From: Caproicibacter sp047777415
Lineage (GTDB): Bacteria > Bacillota > Clostridia > Oscillospirales > Acutalibacteraceae
Length of the DNA stretch: 64,000 nt
Direction: 5' to 3'
Assembly (NCBI GenBank): GCA_047777415.1
Contig: JBKEEO010000002.1
Span: 744,001-808,000, forward strand
Part shown: one piece after another, positions 44,115 to 52,751 of the stretch
Layout: each line of letters begins with the position of its first letter
Position numbering within the stretch: position 1 is the stretch's first letter
The notes under the pieces: model-generated
Seen by the model: the letters and a program-made list of their open reading frames with translations, nothing else
Database searches by the model: none
Told to the model about the DNA's origin: nothing
Position numbers and translations under genes: made by a program

Positions 44115-44472
44115 TTAACAAATCAGATTTCCCCACTATTCTTTAAATTCATAAAAGATATGGTAATTCTTTAGGGCGGGGCGTACAGCACTTTTCTGCC
44201 GCCCAGCCCTAAATACATTAAAGTTCTCAAGGTTAATCGAAAAGATTTTTCTTTACCGACAGGACGATGGAACCGGTTTTTAAACAGGACCAAAGCCTGC
44301 CGGATGAGTACGCTTTGCCATTTGCGACTGTTTACCACCCTATTTTGGATACGGTTAAAACGAAAAACGGCAAAAATTCAGATAATTAAATTGATCTATT
44401 CTGCTGATGCCGTCCACTTACTATGTTCTTTCATAATAGAATTGCCCAGAACATTAGAGAGGAGTCTAACTA
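44115..44472 (+). other. Intergenic region tctA-sulfatase
   Basis: Holds a strong hairpin just after tctA (44170-44213: TTTAGGGC / GCCCTAAA with an inner GGGC / GCCC pair) without a T-run, which may stabilise or partly terminate the tct message. A 40-codon frame (44267-44389, MEPVFKQDQSLPDEYALPFA and onward) looks mildly coding-like but lacks a ribosome binding site and a known relative; it may be a gene remnant. Confidence 0.45.
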
Positions 44473-45819
44473 ATGAATATCATCTATTTTCATACCCATG
44501 ATACAGGACGTTATATTCAGCCGTACGGATGCGGACTGCCCACACCTAACCTGCAACGCTTAGCAGAGGAAGGGACTTTGTTCCGTCAGGCATACTGCAC
44601 ATGTCCCACCTGTTCCCCCAGCCGAGCGGGCTTGCTGACGGGGAAAATGCCCCACACCAACGGCATGTGGGGACTTGCACACCGTGGATTTTCACTGTTT
44701 CACCCCGAAGAGCATCTGGCGTCTTGGCTGGCAAATCACGGCTATGAAACAACGTTGAGCGGAATTCAGCACGAAGGAGAGGATCCACACGAGTTCGGTT
44801 ATCAGAGAATTCTTGGTGATACAAATTACACCATGGCTGTTGGAAAGTGTGAACGGGATTGGAAAGATTTTGATCTAGGCAATGCACGTGCAGCAGCAGA
44901 GTATCTTTATGAAGAACATGACAAACCATTTTTCCTTTCTCTTGGTCTATTCAATACTCATCGGGTGTTTCCGAAAGTACCAAATCCAAAGGTGGCACAA
45001 TATGTACAGGTTCCTTTCACTGTCTGCGACACACCGGAAAACCGACTGGATATGGCAGCGTTCATTGAAAGCTTAAAAACGGTTGATGAAGCGGCAGGCA
45101 TTCTATTGGATGCATTGCGAAAAAGCGGTCATGAAGACGACACATTGGTACTGTTCACAACCGACCATGGTATCGCTTTCCCTGATATGAAATGCACCCT
45201 CTATGATACAGGCATCGGTGTTTCTTTAATCATGAAATACAAAGGCAACCGGATGGCCGGCCGCACACTGGACTGCCTGGTTTCTCATCTGGATATCTTC
45301 CCCACATTATGCGAACTCTCCGGGGTTCCTAAACCGGAAGGACTGCAGGGAGTTTCTTTGATGCCGGTTTTGAACGGAGAACAGGAAAGTGTCCGTGACA
45401 GCATCTTTTCGGAGGTCAACTTCCATGTGGCCTATGAGCCGAAACGCTGCATCCGCACAAATAGGTTTAAGTATATCCGCAGATACAGTACCTATGACAA
45501 GCCCATGCCCTCCAATACAGATGAATCACCCAGCAAGGCACTTCGGGCGGCAGTAGGATATTACCAGCGTCCTCAGCCCAGGGAGCTGCTGTTCGACCTT
45601 GTCTGCGATCCGCTGGAACGCATCAATCTAATTGGAAATCCTGACTTTGCAGACACAGTAAAAGAACTATCCAGTCAGCTTGACGCATGGATGGAAAAAA
45701 CAGACGACCCTCTTCGTCACGGCGTGATGATTCCGCCGGAAACTGCTCTGGTGAATTACCCCGACAGTATGTCTTACACAGAAAAAGTATATATTAAAAA
45801 TTTCGATGAACTTAGCTGA
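44473..45819 (+). CDS. Type I sulfatase (formylglycine-dependent), cytoplasmic
   Basis: 448-aa sulfatase of the alkaline phosphatase superfamily. The formylglycine site is C47-S-P-S-R51 (CTCPTCSPSRAGLLTG). Metal/catalytic residues seen: D10 in HTHD, H163 in LFNTHRVF, D231-H232 in LFTTDHG, K240. The C-terminal ELLFDLVCDPLERINLIGNP block is typical. No signal peptide, so the substrate must be imported. Only one Asp is obvious at the N-terminal metal site where many relatives have two. AGAGGAG precedes the ATG. Its Cys would be matured by the anSME encoded 5 kb upstream. Confidence 0.93.
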   Translation: MNIIYFHTHDTGRYIQPYGCGLPTPNLQRLAEEGTLFRQAYCTCPTCSPSRAGLLTGKMPHTNGMWGLAHRGFSLFHPEEHLASWLANHGYETTLSGIQHEGEDPHEFGYQRILGDTNYTMAVGKCERDWKDFDLGNARAAAEYLYEEHDKPFFLSLGLFNTHRVFPKVPNPKVAQYVQVPFTVCDTPENRLDMAAFIESLKTVDEAAGILLDALRKSGHEDDTLVLFTTDHGIAFPDMKCTLYDTGIGVSLIMKYKGNRMAGRTLDCLVSHLDIFPTLCELSGVPKPEGLQGVSLMPVLNGEQESVRDSIFSEVNFHVAYEPKRCIRTNRFKYIRRYSTYDKPMPSNTDESPSKALRAAVGYYQRPQPRELLFDLVCDPLERINLIGNPDFADTVKELSSQLDAWMEKTDDPLRHGVMIPPETALVNYPDSMSYTEKVYIKNFDELS

Positions 45820-45848
45820 CAAGCTAAGATTGTCAGTCACATTGTGAA

Positions 45849-45889
45849 ATACCCCATCCTTCGCTTACCGCGTTGGATGGGGTATTATT
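45849..45889 (+). terminator. Terminator of the tct-sulfatase block
   Basis: Perfect 11-bp stem ATACCCCATCC / GGATGGGGTAT with a 15-nt loop, followed by TATTAAAA. It lies 30 bp after the sulfatase stop and ahead of IS256-C. Confidence 0.8.
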
Positions 45890-46038
45890 AAAAAGATAAC
45901 CATCTTTCCGATTTGATAGTATTGAGAAGAATTCGATAGAGTACAATAAAGTTCGCAATTTCATAAAGGCATAGAAAAGTCATTGGGACTCCGATAAAAT
46001 GAATGGTGATAAGACATTCAAAGAAGGAGAGATACCCA

Positions 46039-47220
46039 ATGACTCAAAAAAAGAATACCACAGATTTGACAGAATTGCTACTAAAATGTATGGCGCAGCC
46101 GGATCCAATGCTGTCAATGCTGGAATGGCTGTGTACCCGTCTAATGGAAGCAGAGGTCTCCGGTATCGTTGGCGCAGAAAAGAATGCACACAATCCGTCC
46201 CGCCGTGATTACCGCTGCGGCTATCGGCCACGTCGATTGGATACTCGTATGGGGACGATGTATCTGATGGTACCAAAACTCCGAAATCAGGGCTATATCC
46301 CGTTTTTCGTAACAGAACGCAAGCGCAGTGAAGCAGCGCTGATTCAAGTGGTTCAAGAAGCGTTTGTGCAGGGTGTATCTACGCGAAAGATGGAGAAACT
46401 AGCTCGCAGTCTTGGAATTGAGAATCTTTCCCGCAGTCAAGTCAGTGAAATGACGAAAGGCCTTAACGAGCAGGTGCAGTACTTCCGCAGCCGGCCTCTG
46501 ACGGGTCGCTATCCTGTCATTTGGACAGATGCACTGTATGAAAAAATTCGTATGGATGGCCGGGTCGTCAGCATGGCTGTGATGGTAGTTTGCGGCGTCA
46601 ATGAACAGGGGCATAGGGATATCCTCGCCGTGGAGCCAATGCTCGATGAATCCAAAGAAAGTTATTCTCAATTGTTTCAAAGTCTTCTCGATCGTGGTCT
46701 GAAAATACCGCTCCTGGTGATTTCAGACGCAAATAAAGGGCTGATTGCAGCCATCCGTGAGAGTTTTCCGGGAGCCTCTTGGCAACGGTGCAAAGTCCAT
46801 TTTATGCGAAATATTTTGGCTCATGTACCCCAGAAGGAAAAAGAATCCTTTGCGGCTCAGTTAAAAGAAATTTGGTTAGCACCTTCCGCTAAAATAGCTA
46901 GACAACGCGCAGAGCAAATATCAGAACAGTATGGAAAACGCTTTCCAAAAGCAATTGAGCTTCTGCAAGATGGGCTGGAAGATTCTCTAGCTTTCTACGC
47001 CTTTCCGGAACTCGACGCCCGCAAAATTTCCTCGACCAATATGTTGGAACGACTGAACAAGGAAATCCGCCGCAGAACCAGTGTAGTCGGAATATTTCCT
47101 AATCCGGATTCCTACCTACGGCTGGTAACAACATGTCTGATGGAATATGCGGAAGACTGGTCTGTTTCCAGAGCATACTTAAACCCGAAATCCATTCTTT
47201 CACTGTTAAACGTAGCCTAA
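46039..47220 (+). CDS. IS256-family transposase, copy C
   Basis: 393-aa intact transposase of the C/D subtype: MTQKKNTTDL start, GIVGAEKN, LKIPLLVISDANKG, SAKIARQ, IELLQDG, C-terminus SILSLLNVA. Same catalytic Asp, Asp and Glu blocks as copy A. ATG 46039 behind AGAAGGAGAG. The frame is intact although the element's right end is split. Confidence 0.95.
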   Translation: MTQKKNTTDLTELLLKCMAQPDPMLSMLEWLCTRLMEAEVSGIVGAEKNAHNPSRRDYRCGYRPRRLDTRMGTMYLMVPKLRNQGYIPFFVTERKRSEAALIQVVQEAFVQGVSTRKMEKLARSLGIENLSRSQVSEMTKGLNEQVQYFRSRPLTGRYPVIWTDALYEKIRMDGRVVSMAVMVVCGVNEQGHRDILAVEPMLDESKESYSQLFQSLLDRGLKIPLLVISDANKGLIAAIRESFPGASWQRCKVHFMRNILAHVPQKEKESFAAQLKEIWLAPSAKIARQRAEQISEQYGKRFPKAIELLQDGLEDSLAFYAFPELDARKISSTNMLERLNKEIRRRTSVVGIFPNPDSYLRLVTTCLMEYAEDWSVSRAYLNPKSILSLLNVA

Positions 47221-47265
47221 TTCATTTTTCGGAGTCCCGAAATTGCGAACTTCCCTTGACACTAG

Positions 47266-48725
47266 GGGGTGCGGACAAAAAGTTGGACTGAATACACACA
47301 GGAAGGAGATAGAGGATGTATTCAGAGGAACAATATCGCAAAGCCCTGGAGGTTTATGAAGAAACGAAATCGATAACAAAAACAATAACGATTTTGGGAT
47401 ATCCGGCACGCAGGCAAACGCTATACAATTGGATCAATCGAAAACGAATGTTGCCGGAAGACCGATGCACCTTTTGTGGATATAATACACCGGAGCACCC
47501 TCGCCATCCACCTATAGAATTAAAGCTTGAGATTTTACACCGTTGCTTTGAGCTGGGAGAAGATGTACAATTAGTATCAAATGAAGTGGGATATAGCACA
47601 GCAAGTATATATAACTGGCGGCGCAAATATATCCAGAAAGGTGCTGCGGCATTAATGAATGCATCCAATGAGCGAGCCAGAGGGAAACTGACGGAAGGAA
47701 AAGCTGCATCTTCAGAGGAACTTGATGAACTGAAAGCAAAAATCCAAGATATGCAGTTAGAAATTGACATTCTGAAAAAAACAATTGATGTGCTAAAAAA
47801 AGACCCCGGCGTCAACAAGAGTCCCTTGAACAACAGGGAGAAGGCAGTAATTGTTGATGCCTTAAAAGAGAAGTATCCACTGCCTGTATTGATAAAAAAA
47901 CTCAAACTGGCAAAGAGCAGCTATTACTATCAAAAGAAACGTGTCAGTTTTGCAAAGAAGCATAAAGATGATTATCAAGCTGTTGCGACCATATTCCACA
48001 ACAATAAGGAAAGATATGGATATCGTAGAATTAAAATAGTATTGAACCGAGAGGGCTATACCCTATCCGAAAAGGTGATACGTCAAATTATGCGTGAAAA
48101 TGGCTTGGTTGTGAAAGGCCGAAAAGCGAGAAAATACTGCTCTTACAAAGGAGAAATTAGCCCTGAAGTACCCAATGTGATTCGAAGAAATTTCAGAGCT
48201 GACAAGCCAAATCAGAAGTGGTTGACTGATGTGACGGAGTTCTCAATTCCAGCAGGAAAAGTATATTTGTCTCCCATTATTGACTGCTATGATGGTATGC
48301 CGGTAGCATGGAACATTAGCTGTAAACCAGACGCACAATTGGTAAACCGTATGCTGGATCGTGCAATTAGTGCACTTCCTCAAGATGCGCATCCGATTAT
48401 TCATTCAGATCGAGGCTGTCACTATCGATGGCCGGGCTGGATAGATCGAACCCGTAAGGCAGGATTGATCAGATCAATGTCTCAAAAAGGGTGTTCACCG
48501 GACAATTCAGCCTGTGAAGGCTTTTTCGGAAGAATGAAGAACGAGATGTTCTACGGCCGTTCTTGGCAAGGTATCACAGTAGAGGATTTTATGCAGCAGA
48601 TTGAAGCTTACATGGTATGGTATCGGGATATGAGAATCAAAATATCTCTTGGAGGATTGAGTCCAGCAGAATATAGAATCAAAATGGGATTAGCCATATA
48701 GTCCAATAAAATGTCCGCACCCCCC
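47266..48725 (+). mobile_element. IS3-family insertion sequence nested in IS256-C
   Basis: Inverted repeats at 47266-47289 and 48700-48723 share GGGGTGCGGACA at the tip and TTGGACT inside (19 of 24 positions). A TAG duplication (47263-47265 and 48726-48728) fits the 3-4 bp expected. Runs of G and C at the ends make the exact edges uncertain by 1-2 bp. Target: the terminal CTAGC of IS256-C. Confidence 0.92.
47316..48701 (+). CDS. IS3-family transposase (single fused reading frame)
   Basis: 461-aa DDE transposase. N-terminus: a first HTH (about 8-40), a Cys pair with CTFCGYN, a second HTH (about 62-105, VQLVSNEVGYSTASIYNWRRKY), then a leucine-rich coiled coil (about 130-165). C-terminal retroviral-integrase-like core: Asp in QKWLTDVTEF, Asp in IHSDRGCHY, Glu in NSACEGFFGRMKNEMFYG, then the typical Y-x-x-W-Y-R ending region. 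Most IS3 elements split this protein into two frames joined by -1 frameshifting; here one continuous frame encodes both. AGGAGATAGAGG precedes the ATG. Confidence 0.93.
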   Translation: MYSEEQYRKALEVYEETKSITKTITILGYPARRQTLYNWINRKRMLPEDRCTFCGYNTPEHPRHPPIELKLEILHRCFELGEDVQLVSNEVGYSTASIYNWRRKYIQKGAAALMNASNERARGKLTEGKAASSEELDELKAKIQDMQLEIDILKKTIDVLKKDPGVNKSPLNNREKAVIVDALKEKYPLPVLIKKLKLAKSSYYYQKKRVSFAKKHKDDYQAVATIFHNNKERYGYRRIKIVLNREGYTLSEKVIRQIMRENGLVVKGRKARKYCSYKGEISPEVPNVIRRNFRADKPNQKWLTDVTEFSIPAGKVYLSPIIDCYDGMPVAWNISCKPDAQLVNRMLDRAISALPQDAHPIIHSDRGCHYRWPGWIDRTRKAGLIRSMSQKGCSPDNSACEGFFGRMKNEMFYGRSWQGITVEDFMQQIEAYMVWYRDMRIKISLGGLSPAEYRIKMGLAI

Positions 48726-48780
48726 TAGCAAGAATTCGCAATGCAGCTTAAGATAATCTATAATTCCAAAAGCTCGCCAA

Positions 48781-48813
48781 AAAAAGGCATCACCGGTTTC
48801 TCCCGGTGATGCC
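48781..48813 (-). terminator. Terminator of the isomerase gene
   Basis: GGCATCACCGG / CCGGTGATGCC stem, followed on the minus strand by TTTTTTT. It lies 57 bp past the isomerase stop. Confidence 0.88.
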
Positions 48814-48869
48814 TTCTGCACTTGTGAGCCAAGCAGTAAATCTCTTCCGCATTCCGCATGTCTGCACTT

Positions 48870-50219
48870 TTAGTACTGTATCACTTCGATTCCCAGTATT
48901 TCCGCAACCATTTTCATGATATCCGTAACATCTTCCCACACAATGCTGTAATGGTGTGGAACTCCGTTTTTCAAAATGGCGTCCATTATATTTTTGACAG
49001 GTGCATCCGGGACAACATTAACCATACATCCCGGTGTGTATAAATCGGTCTTTGACGCCGTTCCACGAACCATGAACAGTTTATAGACTCCATCAATATT
49101 GCAGAACCTTGAAATTGTTACCGGCCCCTCTTTCAAGGTTGTATAGAATGCGGTTCCCTGCCCCGCCAGTGGATGATCTCCCATTTTTGTGGGATATTCC
49201 TTATGGTGAAGCGATGGAGCCGCATTGCCGCAATGCCAGAAAGTTAAATAATTACCTTCTTCGTGCAAATCAATCATATCGGTAATGAAATTAGCTTCAC
49301 CAGTAATGCAATTCTGCGCAACTATGGCTAAGGTTGCATCCACATCTCCCTCACAGGCAATATTGATGTTTGCATCTGCAAGGCGTCCAAGAACTGCACA
49401 GGGGGTTGTTTTCAAATTTCCCATTTCCGGCCAGCATTTTATCGCACAATAGTCGTAGCCTTCTTGCTCTACTAGCTTTTTCAGCGCTAAATATAGCTTG
49501 GAATGGTTATCTTTATATTCCTGCGGAAGATTTTCTGCAAAGTGAAACGTATTTGCAACCAATTGTTTATCCTTTTCCAGTTCTTCCGGATCCGTCTTTT
49601 CCATTTCATCAAATACGGTTTTTAGGTCGGTTTCTTCCATACGAATTCCAAACGTACGTCGAATCAGCCCTTCATCAAATGCTGAATTATAAAATGCCGT
49701 TGGACGATACCCAAACAAGCCCAAAACCGTATGGCGCATTTTTTTGACCACCGAATAAGCTTTCACAATGGACAGTACCTTAGAAACCGCTTCCTGTTCA
49801 TCCATGTTGCCATAAACCGGATAGCAAGTATGTCCCAAACGATGCATAGAGGCATTGTTCATGGTAAGCGCAACCAGTGCGTTGGACAGCAGCCGTCCTC
49901 CGCCGAGTTCCGGCTCTCTGGGAGCCCATAAAATCAGCGGCACTTTCAGGTTCTCTGCAATACCTGTGCAAACATCATCGCCCGTAAAAGCACCGTACAG
50001 CATAATGACCAAATCTACACTTTGTTGTTTGAGCGTATCAATGGCATTGTCAATCCGCTTAGGAGAATCAATCAATGTGTCAAATGTAATCAAATTGACT
50101 TCAGGAAGTTTTTCTTTTAAAAACGAGCCATAGTTTTCCATTCTTTTTTGAGGCGTTTCTCGGGGCCACCGGCCGGAAACGGTCGTGATAAAACCGACGT
50201 TCAGCTTATTTCGATTCAT
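48870..50219 (-). CDS. L-fucose/L-arabinose isomerase-like protein
   Basis: 449-aa member of the FucI/AraA-like isomerase family, which interconverts aldoses and ketoses using Mn2+. N-terminal Rossmann-like domains (VGFITTVSGRWPRETPQ, DLVIMLYGAFTGDD, APREPELGGGRLLSNALVAL) and a C-terminal domain with CAIKCWPEMGNLKTTPCAVLGRL and ACEGDVDATLA, where Glu and Asp are likely metal ligands. Start ATG 50219 behind AAAGGA; a frame extends to 50240. It lies 195 bp from the lacI gene and carries a proposed operator (50243-50258) upstream. Sugar specificity unknown. Confidence 0.8.
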   Translation of the reverse strand: MNRNKLNVGFITTVSGRWPRETPQKRMENYGSFLKEKLPEVNLITFDTLIDSPKRIDNAIDTLKQQSVDLVIMLYGAFTGDDVCTGIAENLKVPLILWAPREPELGGGRLLSNALVALTMNNASMHRLGHTCYPVYGNMDEQEAVSKVLSIVKAYSVVKKMRHTVLGLFGYRPTAFYNSAFDEGLIRRTFGIRMEETDLKTVFDEMEKTDPEELEKDKQLVANTFHFAENLPQEYKDNHSKLYLALKKLVEQEGYDYCAIKCWPEMGNLKTTPCAVLGRLADANINIACEGDVDATLAIVAQNCITGEANFITDMIDLHEEGNYLTFWHCGNAAPSLHHKEYPTKMGDHPLAGQGTAFYTTLKEGPVTISRFCNIDGVYKLFMVRGTASKTDLYTPGCMVNVVPDAPVKNIMDAILKNGVPHHYSIVWEDVTDIMKMVAEILGIEVIQY

Positions 50220-50242
50220 GTTACACAATCCTTTCTGCATAT

Positions 50243-50258
50243 GTACATACGAATGTAT
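50243..50258. promoter_or_regulatory. Proposed LacI-2 operator upstream of the isomerase
   Basis: Minus-strand reading ATACATTCGTATGTAC, a CG-centred imperfect palindrome about 24 bp from the isomerase start codon. It resembles the sites at 52364 and 52665. Confidence 0.55.
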
Positions 50259-50413
50259 ATCGCCTAAAAAATATGCTCATACATCAACTGCATGAGCCGC
50301 CTTACTAAGGTCATTTTATACCCAACTTGCAGGTAATGTCAACATTTTTCATTCAACAACTGAAATTATTTTGTGATTTTTTGAATTCATTCAACAAAAA
50401 CGTCTGATACGGT

Positions 50414-51421
50414 CTACGTAGTTTGGCGTTCAATGAGCGTTGTTTCAACGTTTTTTCCGGTTGCTTCTTTTCCGGCCAGCATATCTTCCAACATGTCAAT
50501 GATACAGCGCGCTATCTCTTTCCGGTTTATCTGCACGGTTGAAAGTTTGGGCTGCAGCAGCTGGCTAAAGTCGGAATTATCGAATCCCATAATAGCAATG
50601 TCATCAGGAATTTTCAGCCCGCAGCGTTTCACTGCCTCCATTGCTACCGCCGCAATATAATCATTTCTGCAGATCATGGCGTCCAGTTTCAAACCGTCTT
50701 TTAATTTTTGTTCAATACCATCTGCCAGTGCCTCCCTTGTTTCAAAGCCTGTAAAAAATTGCTCCGATTCCTCAAACGACAGACCGCTTTTTTCCATTTG
50801 CTGCCGAAATCCTCTGTAACGCAGATCTCGCATAGTGCTAAAGTGATGATTGGTACTGGTTCTGTCAATGTAAGCAATTCTTCTGCGTCCTTTTTTAACC
50901 ATCAATTTAACCGCGTTCTCCATTCCTTTCATCATACCGATATGTACGATGCCTGCGCGTGCGTCCACATTGGAATAGTCCCGATTCCCCAATAAGATGA
51001 CATGGATGCCGTAATCCAAAAACTGCGTAATATATTTTTCATCAAAACTGACAGAACTGATTACTACTCCGTCAATTTGCCTGCTGACAATTTGAGACAC
51101 AAAATCCATATTGTTTCGGTCTCTCATCAGTGAAATTAAAAAACCTTTATCATAGGCCAGACTGTCCATTTCCTCTACAATCCTGCCAAAGTGTTCATTT
51201 GCAATGCTGTCCGCAATAAACAGAATATGATTGCTGCGTTTTCCTTTCAGTCCACGGGCCATTGTATTGGGAACGTAATGCAGTTTCCGCATAGCCTCCA
51301 GCACGCGCTCCCGTTTCTCTTTTGCAACATAACGATTGTTGTTCATGACATAAGAAACAATCGTCTCCGTCACTCCGGCATATTCAGCAACATCTTTCCT
51401 CGTCACCTGTTTCTTTTCCAT
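50414..51421 (-). CDS. LacI-family transcriptional regulator (sugar block)
   Basis: 335-aa LacI regulator. HTH at about residues 5-25 (VTRKDVAEYAGVTETIVSYVM), hinge region HYVPNTMARGLKGKRSNHI, then the effector domain ending in FDNSDFSQLLQPKLSTVQINR. The start is ATG 51421 (MEKKQVTRKD); AAGGAG lies 13 nt upstream, and the frame continues upstream to 51511 without an obvious site. Located between the epimerase and isomerase genes on the same strand, with proposed operators in front of all three local transcription units. Confidence 0.88.
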   Translation of the reverse strand: MEKKQVTRKDVAEYAGVTETIVSYVMNNNRYVAKEKRERVLEAMRKLHYVPNTMARGLKGKRSNHILFIADSIANEHFGRIVEEMDSLAYDKGFLISLMRDRNNMDFVSQIVSRQIDGVVISSVSFDEKYITQFLDYGIHVILLGNRDYSNVDARAGIVHIGMMKGMENAVKLMVKKGRRRIAYIDRTSTNHHFSTMRDLRYRGFRQQMEKSGLSFEESEQFFTGFETREALADGIEQKLKDGLKLDAMICRNDYIAAVAMEAVKRCGLKIPDDIAIMGFDNSDFSQLLQPKLSTVQINRKEIARCIIDMLEDMLAGKEATGKNVETTLIERQTT

Positions 51422-51440
51422 ACCTAAGGCCGATCTCCTT

Positions 51441-52334
51441 CTATTGTGAAAGCATTTCTTTGTGAGAGTTGATTTCAATGGTCTGCTCACAGGTAAAAGT
51501 TCCTTCTGCATTAAGCGTCAGAATTTCTTTTTTTCTGCGAAAATCGCCATCCGTATTCGTCGTGTCTGGAATACCGTACCATGGTTCAATGCAAACAAAC
51601 GGCCTTGATTCATGGTTGATCCAGAAAACCAGTTGCGGAAAGCCCGCAATTCCAACACGCAACCCTTTGCCCGCTTTTTTGTCATAAAGTTCTATGTAAC
51701 GGGAATGGAATCCCTCAACTATGCAGCTTCCAGGAAAACATGGATCGAACAGATCTAGGCTACGTTCCTCATGCAGCAAAGGCTTTGTGTCCCCGGTAAA
51801 CAATCCGTCTTCCATAACCAGTGAGTGAAGCGTTTCCGCCTTTTCAAACATCAACACACAGTCATGCGCGTCCGAATCGTCCGCCAGTGGACAGCGGTAA
51901 CCGGTGTGATACCCGATGGAGAAAGGCATGGACACATGACTGTGATTTTCCACAACATATTGGCAGTGAAGTATTTTTTCAGTTAGGTAATATTTAACGT
52001 ACAATACAAATGAAAAAGGATACATCTTCTTTGTTTCACTGCTGTCCGAAAAACGCAGCGTAACGCTGTCTTTTTGCAGATCCACAACCTTATGTTCATA
52101 ATCTCGCGCAAATCCATGAAGAGGCATATGATATTCCTTGCCGTCGATAAACGCAGTGTTATTTTTGAGTAGTCCACAGACCGGAAAAAGGATAGGAGCC
52201 CGACGCCGCCAAATGTCGGCATCCTGCGCCTGCCAAAGATATTCACGCCCCGAAGCCTTTTCCACAATGGACCATAACTCTGACCCAAATGGGTTCACAA
52301 CTACTTTGTAATAATCATTTTCTATTGTAACCAT
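51441..52334 (-). CDS. Aldose-1-epimerase-like protein (LacX-type)
   Basis: 297-aa beta-sandwich protein of the galactose-mutarotase-like superfamily. Seen: N-terminal VVVNPFGSELWSIVEKASGREYLW, the PILFPVCGLLKNNT strand, MPLHGFARDYEH (catalytic-His region), FSIGYHTGY with the second His, and FVCIEPWYGIPDT where Glu is the expected general base. This order fits the LacX/YeaD-like branch. It would equilibrate sugar anomers before isomerisation. Ribosome binding site is weak (AAGGG, 13 nt). Ends 20 bp before lacI. Confidence 0.85.
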   Translation of the reverse strand: MVTIENDYYKVVVNPFGSELWSIVEKASGREYLWQAQDADIWRRRAPILFPVCGLLKNNTAFIDGKEYHMPLHGFARDYEHKVVDLQKDSVTLRFSDSSETKKMYPFSFVLYVKYYLTEKILHCQYVVENHSHVSMPFSIGYHTGYRCPLADDSDAHDCVLMFEKAETLHSLVMEDGLFTGDTKPLLHEERSLDLFDPCFPGSCIVEGFHSRYIELYDKKAGKGLRVGIAGFPQLVFWINHESRPFVCIEPWYGIPDTTNTDGDFRRKKEILTLNAEGTFTCEQTIEINSHKEMLSQ

Positions 52335-52363
52335 TTCTGAAACACGGCCCTTCTGCTTTTCAT

Positions 52364-52379
52364 GTAATCACGTATGTAT
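52364..52379. promoter_or_regulatory. Proposed LacI-2 operator upstream of the epimerase
   Basis: Minus-strand reading ATACATACGTGATTAC; matches the site at 52665 at 13 of 16 positions. It lies 30 bp upstream of the epimerase start codon. Confidence 0.55.
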
Positions 52380-52621
52380 ATTTTAAATTATAAATTATAA
52401 ACAGCTTATCGTCAAATATCTAACTAGTGCTGCTGTCCTACTTAAAATTCGTTTTAAGTAAAATCCGGGTATTTCACGTTGAGTTCGCCTGCAACCATTC
52501 TTTTCATTTAGATTGGTTCTTTCATTAAACCGTGATATGTGTTTGTTTAAACCGGAATTTTCAGCGTCCTAGGTATGTATAGTATTCGTACAATATTATT
52601 TAATAAATTCAATGAAAATTA

Positions 52622-52650
52622 TTGACATTGCTCTATTGTTTGCTTATAAT
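52622..52650 (+). promoter_or_regulatory. Consensus sigma-A promoter of the sugar ABC importer
   Basis: TTGACA (52622-52627), 17-bp spacer, TATAAT (52645-52650), a perfect consensus pair. Start near 52657, immediately upstream of the CG-centred palindrome at 52665. Confidence 0.85.
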
Positions 52651-52664
52651 AAAAACCAGAAAAT

Positions 52665-52680
52665 ATACACACGTGTTTAT
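52665..52680. promoter_or_regulatory. Proposed LacI-2 operator at the importer promoter
   Basis: ATACACACGTGTTTAT, palindromic at 14 of 16 positions and centred on CG, just downstream of the predicted start point, as expected for a repressor roadblock. A second small repeat TATGGT / ACCATA follows at 52679-52693. Confidence 0.65.
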
Positions 52681-52751
52681 GGTTTGACCATAAACCTGCC
52701 GCAGTACATACGCGGCACAATCATTCAAAGTAATTTTAGGGAGGAATACGA

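Larger units (their letters stand above)
45935..48729 (+). mobile_element. IS256-family element, copy C, interrupted by an IS3-family element
   Basis: IS256 sequence runs from 45935 to 47265 and its last base(s) resume after the nested IS3 element, ending near 48729; total IS256 length is 1332 bp. The 8-bp target repeat AAGAATTC flanks the composite at 45927-45934 and 48730-48737. Loss of continuity within the last bases of the right inverted repeat probably immobilises this copy. Confidence 0.93.

Noticed and set aside
44304..44501. 65-codon frame before the sulfatase
   Set aside because: No ribosome binding site and overlaps the sulfatase start; an alternative 40-codon frame is equally unconvincing.
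47354..47905. 183-codon minus-strand frame
   Set aside because: Antisense to the IS3 transposase; Ser/Phe-rich shadow frame.
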